Of a DNA stretch of 64,000 nt, positions 7,703 to 15,205 are shown in pieces (within the stretch, counting starts at the first letter, position 1; every line of letters starts with the position of its first letter). Source of the DNA: Geomonas sp. RF6. GTDB lineage: Bacteria > Desulfobacterota > Desulfuromonadia > Geobacterales > Geobacteraceae. A program made the position numbers and the translations under genes. Where the stretch lies: NCBI RefSeq assembly GCF_021044625.1, contig NZ_CP087999.1, positions 2,435,001 to 2,499,000 on the forward strand, written 5' to 3'. The notes beneath the pieces are model-generated. The model was given only the letters and a program-made list of their open reading frames with translations. It did no database searches and was not told the origin of the DNA.

Positions 7703-9073
7703 ATGCGCAGAACGAAGATCATGGTGGTGGACGACGAGCATCTGATCCGCTGGTCGTTGGAGCAGAATCTTAAGAAGCAGGGGTACGAGGTATGTACCGC
7801 AGGGACCGGCGAGGATGCCCTGCGCCTGGCACGCGAGGAGCAGCCGGAGCTGGTGCTCCTCGACTTCCACCTTCCCGGGATCGACGGCCTGGAGGTGCTG
7901 CAGCGCCTGAAGGAGCTGGACGACGAGATCATCGTCATCATGGTCACCGCCCAGGGGGGGCTGGAGACCGCGGTGAACACCATGCGCCACGGCGCCTACG
8001 ACTACATCAACAAGCCGTTCAACCTGGACGAGCTCGGGCTGGTGATCAGGAAGGCGCTCGACACCTCCGACCTGCGGCGCGAGGTGGTGCAGCTTCGAAG
8101 CGAGCACAAGAAGCTCGGGCCGCCGAAGATCATCGGCACCTCGAAGCACATGAAGAACGTCCTCGACATGATGGACAAGGTCGCCCGAAGCGACGCCTCC
8201 ACCGTCCTGGTGCAGGGGGAATCGGGTACCGGCAAGGAGCTGGTGGCGAAGTATATCCACTTCCAGAGCAACCGCGCCGAGAAGCCGTTTGTGGCGATCA
8301 ACTGCGCGGCGGTCCCTGCCACCCTTCTGGAGAGCGAGCTCTTCGGCCACGAGAAGGGGGCCTTCACCGACGCGAAAACCTCCAAGAAGGGTCTTTTCGA
8401 GCTCGCCGACGGCGGCACCGTCTTCCTCGACGAGATAGGCGATATGGAAGTGGGGATGCAGGCGAAGCTCCTGCGTTTCCTCGAGGACAGGAACTTCCGC
8501 CGCATCGGCGGGAGCAAGGTCATCCCGGTGGACGTGCGGATCATCTCCGCGACCAATAAGGATCTCCTGAAGGCGATCGAGGAGAAGACCTTCAGAAACG
8601 ACCTGTACTATCGTCTTCAGGTCATTCCGATCTTCCTCCCGGCGCTTCGTGAGCGCAAGGAGGACATCCTGCAGCTGGCGAACCACTTCATCGACGTCTT
8701 TACGAAGGAGTTCAACAAGTCGATCAAGGGGATCTCCTCCATGGCGGAGAAGCTCCTGGTGGAGTACAGCTGGCCGGGGAACATCCGCGAGCTGAAGAAC
8801 GTCATCGAGCGCGCCATTATCCTCGGCAATGACGAGAACCTGCTCCTGGAGAACCTGCCGCTGGAGATCGTGGCGCAGGCCTCCCAGGTGACGATGCCGA
8901 TGGCGACCTTCAAGCTGCCGCCCGAGGGGATCGACATCGAAGAGGTGGAGAAGGAGCTCATCAAGCAGTCGCTGGAGATCACCGACTGGAACCAGTCGAA
9001 GGCTGCGAAGAAGCTCAATCTCGGCATCGACGCCTTCCGCTACCGCATGAAGAAGTTCGGATTCCTGAAGTAG
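7703..9073 (+). CDS. Sigma54-dependent response regulator (NtrC family)
   Basis: 456 residues from ATG 7703 with 'ccaaggagc' upstream. Receiver domain (about 1-120) with the acidic pair, phosphoacceptor Asp near 54 (LLDFHLPG), and Lys in 'NKPFNLDEL'. AAA+ domain (about 140-380) with Walker A GESGTGKE near residue 173, Walker B 'GGTVFLDEIGDM' and arginine-finger region 'FRNDLYYRL'. C-terminal Fis-type HTH (about 410-456, 'NQSKAAKKLNLGIDAFRYRMKK'). The sigma54-contact loop reads GAFTDA where GAFTGA is the norm. It should be phosphorylated by the haem-sensor kinase just upstream and activate a sigma54 promoter elsewhere. A terminator follows. Confidence 0.93.
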   Translation: MRRTKIMVVDDEHLIRWSLEQNLKKQGYEVCTAGTGEDALRLAREEQPELVLLDFHLPGIDGLEVLQRLKELDDEIIVIMVTAQGGLETAVNTMRHGAYDYINKPFNLDELGLVIRKALDTSDLRREVVQLRSEHKKLGPPKIIGTSKHMKNVLDMMDKVARSDASTVLVQGESGTGKELVAKYIHFQSNRAEKPFVAINCAAVPATLLESELFGHEKGAFTDAKTSKKGLFELADGGTVFLDEIGDMEVGMQAKLLRFLEDRNFRRIGGSKVIPVDVRIISATNKDLLKAIEEKTFRNDLYYRLQVIPIFLPALRERKEDILQLANHFIDVFTKEFNKSIKGISSMAEKLLVEYSWPGNIRELKNVIERAIILGNDENLLLENLPLEIVAQASQVTMPMATFKLPPEGIDIEEVEKELIKQSLEITDWNQSKAAKKLNLGIDAFRYRMKKFGFLK

Positions 9074-9109
9074 CGCTGGAAGAGACGTAGAGGCAGAGAA
9101 AACAGAAAA

Positions 9110-9149
9110 GCAGAGGAAAGGGAGAAGTGCCCTTTTCTCTGCTTTTTTT
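9110..9149 (+). terminator. Rho-independent terminator after the two-component pair
   Basis: A hairpin of GCAGAGgAAAGGG with CCCTTTtCTCTGC, loop around AGAAGTG, followed by seven T. It lies 36 nt after the response-regulator stop. Confidence 0.85.
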
Positions 9150-9211
9150 ATGTTCTTCCGAAACTTCCGCGCCGCACACTTTGTGTGCCATCAACGGGAA
9201 TGCGACGCCCT

Positions 9212-9313
9212 CACGTTCCCCCCTTTGCGAAGGGGGGACAGGGGGGATTTGCTCTTTGTCGGCCCAGGCGAGACGTGGACCGCCGGGAACGCCTCCGGCT
9301 TATCCCGGCCTAC
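9212..9313. repeat. Intergenic repeat block (REP-like)
   Basis: The left half (about 9212-9246) is a C-run/G-run hairpin around CCCCCCTTTGCGAAGGGGGG. The right half (9272-9313) is, in reverse complement, closely similar to 22017-22060: both contain GTAGGCCGGGATAAGCCGG followed by GGCGTTCCCGGC and GTCCACC/GTCCACG. Dispersed copies without an ORF suggest a REP or MITE-like element. No gene is seen between 9150 and 9330. Confidence 0.6.
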
Positions 9314-9330
9314 ATGGGCATGTCCACTGG

Positions 9331-10437
9331 CTATATCTTCACCAGGGTGTACTTCCTCGACCCCACCCCGATCTTCTCCGCGTGCTCCAGCTGCACCTCC
9401 CAGTCTATCTCCGGGTGCACGCCGCGGAACTTGTCCCCTCCCGGCTCGTGCCCTGTCGCCAGCGCGGTATTCTCATTGCCGCGCGCCTGATTCACCAGGT
9501 CCGCGCTCGCCTGGTCCGCCGCCACAGGATCCACGGAGGCGACTATCCCGATATCGTTCACGATAGGTGCATCGGCATGGCCGTAGCAGTCGCAGGCGGG
9601 GGAAACCTGTGTGATGAAGTTCAGAAAGAGGGTCTTTTCCCCCTTCCCGTGCACCGCCCCCTTCGCGTACTCCGCCATCTTGCGCATGACGAGGGATGCA
9701 CTCTCGTTCCAGTTGATCCTGATCGCTTTCTTGTGGCAGGCGGTGATGCAGCGACCGCACCCGGCGCACTTCGCGGCGTCTATCGACATCCGCCCCTCCA
9801 GCACGATTATGGCATCGTGTGCGCACGACTTGCAGCACGCACCGCAGGCGTTGCAGACACTTTCGGCGATCTCCGGCGCGACGGTGGAGTGCTGCTGCAG
9901 CTTCCCGCTTCGACTTGAGCACCCCATCCCGAGGTTCTTCAGCGCCCCGCCGAAGCCGGTGAGCTCGTGGCACTTGAAGTGGCTGACCGCCACCAGGGCG
10001 TCCGCCTCCAGGATCTCCTCGCCGATACCCACCTTTTCAAGGATCTCCCCGTTTATCCGCACGTCGCGCGCGGTGTGGCCGCGCAGCCCGTCGCACATGA
10101 TGAGGGGGGCGCCGACCACCGCGTAGGCAAAACCGTTCTCCACGGCGCAGGAAAGGGCGGATACCGCCTCCTTCCGCTCACCGGGATAGAGGGTGGAGGA
10201 GTCGGTCAGGAACGGGCGCGCCGCGCAGCGCTTGATCTCTTCCACCACGCGACGCACGAAGACGGGGCGCACGAAGGTGTGATTCCCCTTCTCGCCGAAG
10301 TGGACCTTCACCGCCACCAGGTCGCCCTGTGCCAGGCGCGACTCGATTCCTGCTTCGCGCATCAGTCTCCCGATCTTGTCAAAGAGGTTTTCGCGCACCC
10401 CTGCGCGCATGTCGGCGAAATACACCGTGCTGCTCAT
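9331..10437 (-). CDS. DUF362-family iron-sulfur protein
   Basis: 368 residues, ATG at 10437 with 'gaggaggagac' upstream. The N-terminal DUF362 domain (about 1-190) contains 'AVKVHFGEKGNHTFVRP', 'DSSTLYPG', 'VSHFKCHELTGFGGALKNLGMG'. A bacterial-ferredoxin insert (about 190-240) carries two clusters of cysteines, CNACGACCKSC and CAGCGRCITAC, enough for two [4Fe-4S] clusters. The C-terminal part ends in 'GVGSRKYTLVKI'. DUF362 proteins with ferredoxin domains are widespread in anaerobes and are thought to take part in electron transfer or maturation of redox proteins; the reaction is not known. It is transcribed away from the receiver-like gene at 10681, across a 243-nt AT-rich gap. Confidence 0.88.
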   Translation of the reverse strand: MSSTVYFADMRAGVRENLFDKIGRLMREAGIESRLAQGDLVAVKVHFGEKGNHTFVRPVFVRRVVEEIKRCAARPFLTDSSTLYPGERKEAVSALSCAVENGFAYAVVGAPLIMCDGLRGHTARDVRINGEILEKVGIGEEILEADALVAVSHFKCHELTGFGGALKNLGMGCSSRSGKLQQHSTVAPEIAESVCNACGACCKSCAHDAIIVLEGRMSIDAAKCAGCGRCITACHKKAIRINWNESASLVMRKMAEYAKGAVHGKGEKTLFLNFITQVSPACDCYGHADAPIVNDIGIVASVDPVAADQASADLVNQARGNENTALATGHEPGGDKFRGVHPEIDWEVQLEHAEKIGVGSRKYTLVKI

Positions 10438-10680
10438 AGTCTCCTCCTCTTTCTGAGTGAATATCCTTCGCCGAAGTCACAATGCGGCGGTGACGGAATC
10501 CGGCTATACTTTAATCATGTATCCCTTGCTTTTAACGGAAAAAGCACTGTAACTTTTCCGTTTCGAAGCCAGAGTGGTACCACACAAACCCAGTGATTTC
10601 AACGTGCAACAAGTTTTTCTTGCGCTGTCGAATAGATATGTTATTTATTAAAAAATTTCGGGAGCTGGAAGGGAGCAGGG

Positions 10681-11418
10681 ATGAAGGAGTGCGAAGAGCG
10701 TGAAATCTGGATCATGGGGCTCGGCAGCAAGACCGATCGGGGCGCCATCATCTGCAGCTATCTCGCCGAGGGGGGATACAGGGCACGGACGGCAAAGCCG
10801 TCGGAGGTTTCCGTCTGCGCTCCGCTGGCCATCCTTCTCGACGTCTCCCCCTTCTCGGAAGAAAGCTGGGATATCCTCCTGAAGATCAAGACGGACCCCC
10901 AGACGCGCGAGCTGCCGATCCTCCCGGTGTACCTCAGCGAGGACGGCAACATTGGTGGAGTATTCGCGGCTGCCGGGTACTTCTCTCTCCCGCTCGATTC
11001 GCAGTACCTCGTGAAGCGCCTGCGCGACATGGGGCTCACGGATGAATCGGAAGACTACGACCTGCAGGCGATGATCATTACGCCGCGTGGGGAGGAGCAA
11101 CTGGAGCGCACCCTGGAGCGCCTGACCTTCGAGGTGGTGAATGCGTACACCGGGAAGGAAGCGGTGGCGCTCGGCACCATCATCCACCCCTACATGGTCT
11201 TCTGCTCCCTTCTCCTTGCGGACATGTCCGCCTTCGAGATCATGGAAAAGTTCCGCCTCTATCCGCAGACGCACAACATTCCCTTCTTCATCCTGCTGAA
11301 GGACACCCTGAGCGATGCCGACCGCCAGGCGCTGAGCCGCGCGGTGCAGCCTCTGGTGCGAAAGACCAGCATGACGCAGAAGGAGTTCCTCGCCTACTTC
11401 AAGAAGTCCCCTGACTAG
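10681..11418 (+). CDS. Receiver-like protein with two degenerate CheY domains
   Basis: 245 residues from ATG 10681 (GGGAGCAGGG upstream). Two regions, about 1-120 and 123-240, each have the size and strand-helix rhythm of a response-regulator receiver. The first keeps an Asp in a hydrophobic strand ('PLAILLDVSPF'); the second has 'YMVFCSLLLADMS', no aspartate at the expected strand end, and 'FFILLKD' near the place of the conserved Thr/Lys. There is no DNA-binding or enzymatic output domain. It may be a phosphorylation-independent protein-interaction module. The assignment rests on pattern only. No kinase is adjacent; the gene stands alone. Confidence 0.6.
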   Translation: MKECEEREIWIMGLGSKTDRGAIICSYLAEGGYRARTAKPSEVSVCAPLAILLDVSPFSEESWDILLKIKTDPQTRELPILPVYLSEDGNIGGVFAAAGYFSLPLDSQYLVKRLRDMGLTDESEDYDLQAMIITPRGEEQLERTLERLTFEVVNAYTGKEAVALGTIIHPYMVFCSLLLADMSAFEIMEKFRLYPQTHNIPFFILLKDTLSDADRQALSRAVQPLVRKTSMTQKEFLAYFKKSPD

Positions 11419-11509
11419 AAACGACCCACTTCGACCCGCGCGCCCTCCGATCTGTTGCCTGTCGTATTGACAGGTCTCGTTGCGGTGTCCACCCCGCCAG
11501 GGAGTCGTT

Positions 11510-12202
11510 ATGAACATCCGCACCCGCGCCAGGGGCGCCGTTATCTCGGCCGCCGCCTTCTTCCTTCTCTCCCTTCCCAGTCTTGCCTGGCCCTCCGAGG
11601 AGGGGTCCCGCGACATCCTCTGGCAAACGGTGAGCAACTGCCTCGATCCCACCGCCTTCGACTACTGCGGCACCTGCACGATACCTCTGGCGGAGATGAA
11701 CTGTGCGAACCGAACGGGGTGCAGCAACAGCTTGGAGCTGTGGACGGAGTCGGAGCACTACGTCTCCTTCCGCGACCGGAAGATGTGCGACTGCCCCGGC
11801 GGCTTCGTGCACGGGCTGGCAGTCCCGCGTGCGCGCGTCATGGGGACGGAGGATCCGCGGCGCCCGAACGGGATCTGGAGCTTCGCCTGGGACGCGGCCC
11901 GCACCCGCATCGCGCAGGAGAAGGAAATCGCCCTCTATGTGAATCCTCCGTCAGCGCGGACTCAAGACCAGCTGCACGTGCATCTGGTTCGTCTGCGCCC
12001 TGATGCGCGTCAGCGGTTCACATCCATTACAGTAGCGCGCATAGCCAGTCTCGACGACGTCTGGAGCGCGGCCAGGAACTGCGCGACGGCGCAAGGACTC
12101 AGCGATTACGGTGTCCTCGTCACCACCCACCCCGATGGCGGCTTCCTCGTCGTCGTTGACCGCAAGAGCCCCAACAAGTACGCCCAGTCGACCTGCAAGT
12201 AG
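11510..12202 (+). CDS. cdh: Periplasmic CDP-diacylglycerol diphosphatase-like protein (Cdh family, HIT-like)
   Basis: 230 residues from the ATG at 11510, which has GGGAG 7 nt upstream; an in-frame start at 11480 would sit before the signal peptide and has no site. A signal peptide (about 1-28, basic, then AAAFFLLSLPSLAWP) predicts export. The segment 'SARTQDQLHVHLVRLRPDAR' matches the Cdh motif known from E. coli (RTQNHFHIHISCIRPDVR), with the HxH that serves catalysis in this HIT-related fold; 'IWSFAWDAAR' and the closing 'LVVVDRKSPNKYAQSTC' also fit. Cdh hydrolyses CDP-diacylglycerol to phosphatidate and CMP. The part before the catalytic motif is cysteine-rich (about nine Cys between residues 43 and 103, e.g. 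CGTC, CDC), unlike E. coli Cdh, and suggests disulfides. True substrate uncertain. Confidence 0.75.
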   Translation: MNIRTRARGAVISAAAFFLLSLPSLAWPSEEGSRDILWQTVSNCLDPTAFDYCGTCTIPLAEMNCANRTGCSNSLELWTESEHYVSFRDRKMCDCPGGFVHGLAVPRARVMGTEDPRRPNGIWSFAWDAARTRIAQEKEIALYVNPPSARTQDQLHVHLVRLRPDARQRFTSITVARIASLDDVWSAARNCATAQGLSDYGVLVTTHPDGGFLVVVDRKSPNKYAQSTCK

Positions 12203-12230
12203 AGACCGCTCTCATGCCTACGTCTGAGTC

Positions 12231-12370
12231 GTTCCCAAGCTCCCAGCTTGGGGACGCAATTGCCCGCGAGGCTCGGCCTCGCCAATTGCGCCAGCGATTG
12301 CGTATCCGCTGATGCGGATGCAAAGCCGGAGCTTTGCAGGCAAGTGCGTTCCCAAGATGACCTTGGGAAC
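12231..12370. repeat. Intergenic block of short inverted repeats
   Basis: Four adjacent hairpins: GTTCCCAAGC/GCTTGGGGAC (12231-12254), GCAATTG/CAATTGC around an arm of GAGGC/GCCTC (12256-12288), GCAAAGC/GCTTTGC (12320-12337), and GTTCCCAAG/CTTGGGAAC (12348-12370). The outer pair share the GTTCCCAAG arm. No ORF. It fits a REP/MITE-like non-coding element; it could also work as the cdh terminator. Confidence 0.6.
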
Positions 12371-12436
12371 GAGCGCAGCTCCAAAACAGAATCACCCTTT
12401 AGTATACAAAAACCATAGACTGTAATAAAAATATTC

Positions 12437-12466
12437 TTGACACTCCTCGTAGGCTTTCCCTATAGT
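12437..12466 (+). promoter_or_regulatory. Strong sigma70-type promoter of the DUF2325 operon
   Basis: TTGACA at 12437-12442, an 18-nt spacer, and TATAGT at 12461-12466, in an AT-rich stretch. The start would fall near 12473, inside the hairpin described next. Confidence 0.75.
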
Positions 12467-12469
12467 TAT

Positions 12470-12491
12470 AGCCGCATACTTTTATGCGGCT
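12470..12491 (+). promoter_or_regulatory. Perfect 9-bp inverted repeat over the predicted transcription start
   Basis: AGCCGCATA, loop CTTT, TATGCGGCT. It starts 3 nt after the -10 box, so it can be an operator that blocks the polymerase, or a 5'-terminal hairpin that stabilises the mRNA. No U-run follows, so it is not a terminator. Confidence 0.6.
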
Positions 12492-12516
12492 GCTGTAACA
12501 AAGGGAGAGGGCGACT

Positions 12517-12816
12517 ATGCGAGTCTCACTGGTGGGCGGAATTGCCCGGCTGGAAAGGCATTATCTGCAGGAAGCAGAGAAGGCAGGGGTGGATCTGAAG
12601 ATCTTCAACCGTCTGGAGGCGGGCCTCTCATCAAAGATTAGACATGCAGAGGCTGTTGTGCTATTTACCAGCAAGATTTCTCACAAGGCCCGCATGAAGG
12701 TGATGAGCGTGGCGCAGGCGAAGGATATCCCGGTGTTCATGTGCCACAACTGCGGCGTCTGCGCCTTACGGGACTGCCTCAACTGCGTGAAGAAGGGACT
12801 TGTAGAGGTCCACTAG
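12517..12816 (+). CDS. DUF2325 small cysteine protein
   Basis: 99 residues from ATG 12517 with GGGAGAGGG upstream. 'MRVSLVGGIARLERHY' followed by 'AEAVVLFTSKISHKARMKVMSVAQAKDIPVF' is the usual DUF2325 fold, a Rossmann-like half domain. The C-terminus has four cysteines in CHNCGVCALRDCLNC, likely a metal or Fe-S site. Function unknown; in other genomes DUF2325 genes often sit with sulfur, metal or stress genes. It is first in an operon with a MoeB/ThiF-like enzyme (50 nt later) and a C-S lyase, which points to sulfur handling. Confidence 0.85.
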   Translation: MRVSLVGGIARLERHYLQEAEKAGVDLKIFNRLEAGLSSKIRHAEAVVLFTSKISHKARMKVMSVAQAKDIPVFMCHNCGVCALRDCLNCVKKGLVEVH

Positions 12817-12866
12817 ATCCTGAAGAGCGAGGTCCTCTCGGGACCCAAAGCCATAGAGAGGTGGTC

Positions 12867-13682
12867 ATGCTTACTGATGCACAGATCGAGCGCTACTCCC
12901 GTCACATCATCCTGAAGGGTGTAGGGGGGAAAGGGCAGAAGAAACTCCTGAGCGGAAAGGTGCTCATTATCGGCGCGGGGGGACTCGGCTCGCCGGCAGC
13001 GCTCTACCTTGCTGCGGCAGGGGTGGGGACTATCGGTATTGCCGACGCCGATGTGGTGGATGTCTCCAACCTGCAGCGCCAGATCATCCATCACACGAGC
13101 GATGTCGGGAAAGACAAGGTCCTCTCCGCCAGCGAGAAGATGACGGCAATAAACCCCGACGTGAACGTCATCACCCACAAGGCGTGGATCTGTGCGGAGA
13201 ATATCGCCGAGATCATTGCCCCCTACGACTTCGTCATCGATGGCACCGACAACTTCGCCGCCAAATTCCTGATCAACGATGCCTGCGTCATGGGGGGGAA
13301 GCCCTTCTCCCACGGCGGCATCCTGCAGTTTCTGGGGCAAACGATGACGGTGACCCCGAAAAGCTCCGCCTGCTACCGCTGTCTTTTTCCAAAGGTGCCG
13401 CCCCGCGGCGCCATCCCCACCTGCGCCGAGGCAGGGGTGATCGGAGTTCTTCCCGGCATCATCGGGACCTTGCAGGCGACCGAAGCCATCAAGTTCCTTC
13501 TCGGGGTGGGGAGCTTGCTCACCAACGAGATGCTGATCTATGATGCCCTGGACAACGACTTCACCAAGGTCGATGTCGCACGAAGCGCTCATTGCCCCGT
13601 CTGCGGCGACAACCCCACCATCACGGAGCTCGTCGACGAGACGGACGCCATGAACGTCTGCGACCTCGAGCTCGGCGCCTGA
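12867..13682 (+). CDS. moeB: MoeB/ThiF-family adenylyltransferase (HesA/MoeB/ThiF)
   Basis: 271 residues from ATG 12867 (GAGAGGTGG upstream). It has the E1-like features: 'RYSRHIILKGVGGKGQKKL', nucleotide loop IIGAGGLGSP, 'DADVVDVSNLQRQIIH' with the catalytic Arg/Asp set, 'DGTDNFAAKFLINDACV', and zinc cysteines CYRC and CPVC. Such enzymes adenylate the C-terminal Gly-Gly of a ThiS/MoaD-type carrier for sulfur transfer in molybdopterin, thiamine or cysteine synthesis. No rhodanese domain is fused. No carrier is in this operon; a MoaD-like protein lies 12 kb away at 25845. The symbol is a family assignment; ThiF is equally possible. Confidence 0.85.
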   Translation: MLTDAQIERYSRHIILKGVGGKGQKKLLSGKVLIIGAGGLGSPAALYLAAAGVGTIGIADADVVDVSNLQRQIIHHTSDVGKDKVLSASEKMTAINPDVNVITHKAWICAENIAEIIAPYDFVIDGTDNFAAKFLINDACVMGGKPFSHGGILQFLGQTMTVTPKSSACYRCLFPKVPPRGAIPTCAEAGVIGVLPGIIGTLQATEAIKFLLGVGSLLTNEMLIYDALDNDFTKVDVARSAHCPVCGDNPTITELVDETDAMNVCDLELGA

Positions 13683-13705
13683 CGGTGAGTGAAGGGAAGC
13701 CTGCC

Positions 13706-14848
13706 ATGACGCATACCTTCGACTTCGACACCGTCGTAGATCGCACCAAATCCTCCAGCCTCAAGTGGGACCGGTACCGTGGGCGCGACATCATCCCGCT
13801 CTGGGTGGCGGACATGGATTTTCCCGCTCCCCCACCTGTAGTCGAGGCGCTGCACGAGCGCATAAGCCACGGCGTCTTCGGCTACACGCTCGCCCCCGAT
13901 GAGCTTGTGGAGGAGGTGTGCGCCTACCACCTGCGGGAGTACCGCTGGGAGATTTCCCCTGAGTGGCTCGTGTGGCTTCCGGGGCTCGTCACCGGCATCA
14001 ACGTGGCATGCCGCGCCGTCGGCGCCGACGGCGACGATGTTGTGACCTTCACCCCGGTTTATCCCCCTTTTCTGACCTCCCCTCCCCTGTGCAACCGCGG
14101 CGTCGTGAAGGTGCCGCTGCACCTCTCGCGCGGCCGCTGGGGCTGGGAACCTGCGGAGCTGGAGCGCAGCATTACGCCGCGCACAACGCATCTTCTCCTT
14201 TGCTCGCCGCACAACCCGGTCGGGCGCGTGTGGACACGAGAAGAGCTCCTCCAGCTCGGCGACCTCGCGCAGCGCCACAACCTGGTCGTCTGCAGCGACG
14301 AGATCCACGCCGGGCTGATACTGGACGAGAACAAGGAGCACATCCCCTTCGCCACCCTGTCGCCGGAGCTCGCCAGGCGGACGATCACCCTGCAGGCGCC
14401 GAGCAAGACGTTCAACGTCCCCGGACTCGGCTGCTCCTTTGCCGTCATCTCCGACCCTTCCCTGCGCCGCCGCTTCTTGAGCGCCATGGGAAAGATCGTG
14501 CCGCACGTGAACACTCTCGGCTACACCGCCGCCCTCGCGTCCTACCGGCACGGGAAGGAATGGCAGCGGGCGCTTCTGGAGTACCTGAAGGGGAACCGCG
14601 ACCTGGTGGAGGGCGAGGTGGCGACGATGCCGGGACTGGAGGTCACGCACGTTGAGGCAACGTATCTTGCCTGGATCGACACGCGCAGCGCCGGGATCAA
14701 GAATCCCGGGAGGTTTTTTGAGGAAGCAGGGGTGGGGCTCTCCGACGGAGCCGAGTTCGACTCCCCCGGCTTCGTAAGGCTCAATTTCGGCTGCTCAAGG
14801 GTGTTATTGAAGGAAGCGCTCCGGCGCATGCGCGCTGCGCTGGGGTGA
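13706..14848 (+). CDS. patB: PatB/MalY-type cystathionine beta-lyase (C-S lyase, PLP)
   Basis: 380 residues from ATG 13706 with GAAGGGAAG upstream; longer in-frame starts lie inside moeB. Fold type I aminotransferase of the MalY/PatB group: 'LKWDRYRGRDIIPLWVADMDFPAPPPVVEAL', 'GYTLAPDELVEEV', 'LLLCSPHNPVGRVWTREEL', 'VCSDEIHAGLIL', PLP-lysine in 'APSKTFNVPGL', and the C-terminal Arg in 'FVRLNFGCSR'. These enzymes cleave C-S bonds of cystathionine, cysteine or S-conjugates, giving pyruvate, ammonia and a thiol. Placed 23 nt after the MoeB-like gene, it may supply sulfide or homocysteine. A terminator follows. Confidence 0.9.
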   Translation: MTHTFDFDTVVDRTKSSSLKWDRYRGRDIIPLWVADMDFPAPPPVVEALHERISHGVFGYTLAPDELVEEVCAYHLREYRWEISPEWLVWLPGLVTGINVACRAVGADGDDVVTFTPVYPPFLTSPPLCNRGVVKVPLHLSRGRWGWEPAELERSITPRTTHLLLCSPHNPVGRVWTREELLQLGDLAQRHNLVVCSDEIHAGLILDENKEHIPFATLSPELARRTITLQAPSKTFNVPGLGCSFAVISDPSLRRRFLSAMGKIVPHVNTLGYTAALASYRHGKEWQRALLEYLKGNRDLVEGEVATMPGLEVTHVEATYLAWIDTRSAGIKNPGRFFEEAGVGLSDGAEFDSPGFVRLNFGCSRVLLKEALRRMRAALG

Positions 14849-14913
14849 AAGTCGGGCGCGAAGTTCTTTAGCAGAGGAGGCGTTTAACTCCTCTCCACTG
14901 CGTGTTTATTACA

Positions 14914-14940
14914 AAAGGCTCCCTCTCCGGGAGCCTTTGT
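14914..14940 (+). terminator. Rho-independent terminator after patB
   Basis: AAAGGCTCCC, loop TCTCC, GGGAGCCTTT, then T-rich. Works in both directions. Confidence 0.85.
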
Positions 14941-14973
14941 CGTATCTAAAAAGAAAAATGACACCAAGACGTT

Positions 14974-15016
14974 TTTTAGTTTTTCATCAAAAACTAAAAT
15001 AAGGCTAGGTCTTATT
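14974..15016. other. AT-rich inverted repeats in a gene-free gap
   Basis: A perfect 11-bp inverted repeat TTTTAGTTTTT, CATC, AAAAACTAAAA (14974-14999), followed at once by AATAAG...CTTATT (14998-15016). The gap 14849-15205 has no gene between the convergent patB and the GAF regulator. The right part (15020-15205) shows nothing I can name. Confidence 0.55.
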
Positions 15017-15205
15017 TCAGTTTTACCTGAATTGAAAATGGGCGTGGCCGTCTGGGCATGCGTAAAGCGGTCTCGAATTGACGCGTTGGCGGGGGAGCCG
15101 TGATGCTGCGGGATGCTGCTGCGACTACCACTGCAACTTTTCCTAATGGTCGTGTGCTCAACGGGATCCGCATCTATTAGTGATTCGTTTAATACTAATA
15201 AGCGA

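Noticed and set aside
10548-10562. TAACTTTTCCG shared with 53205-53216, as a possible second att site
   Set aside because: Only about 11 bp, in AT-rich DNA, no integrase or tRNA near 10550.
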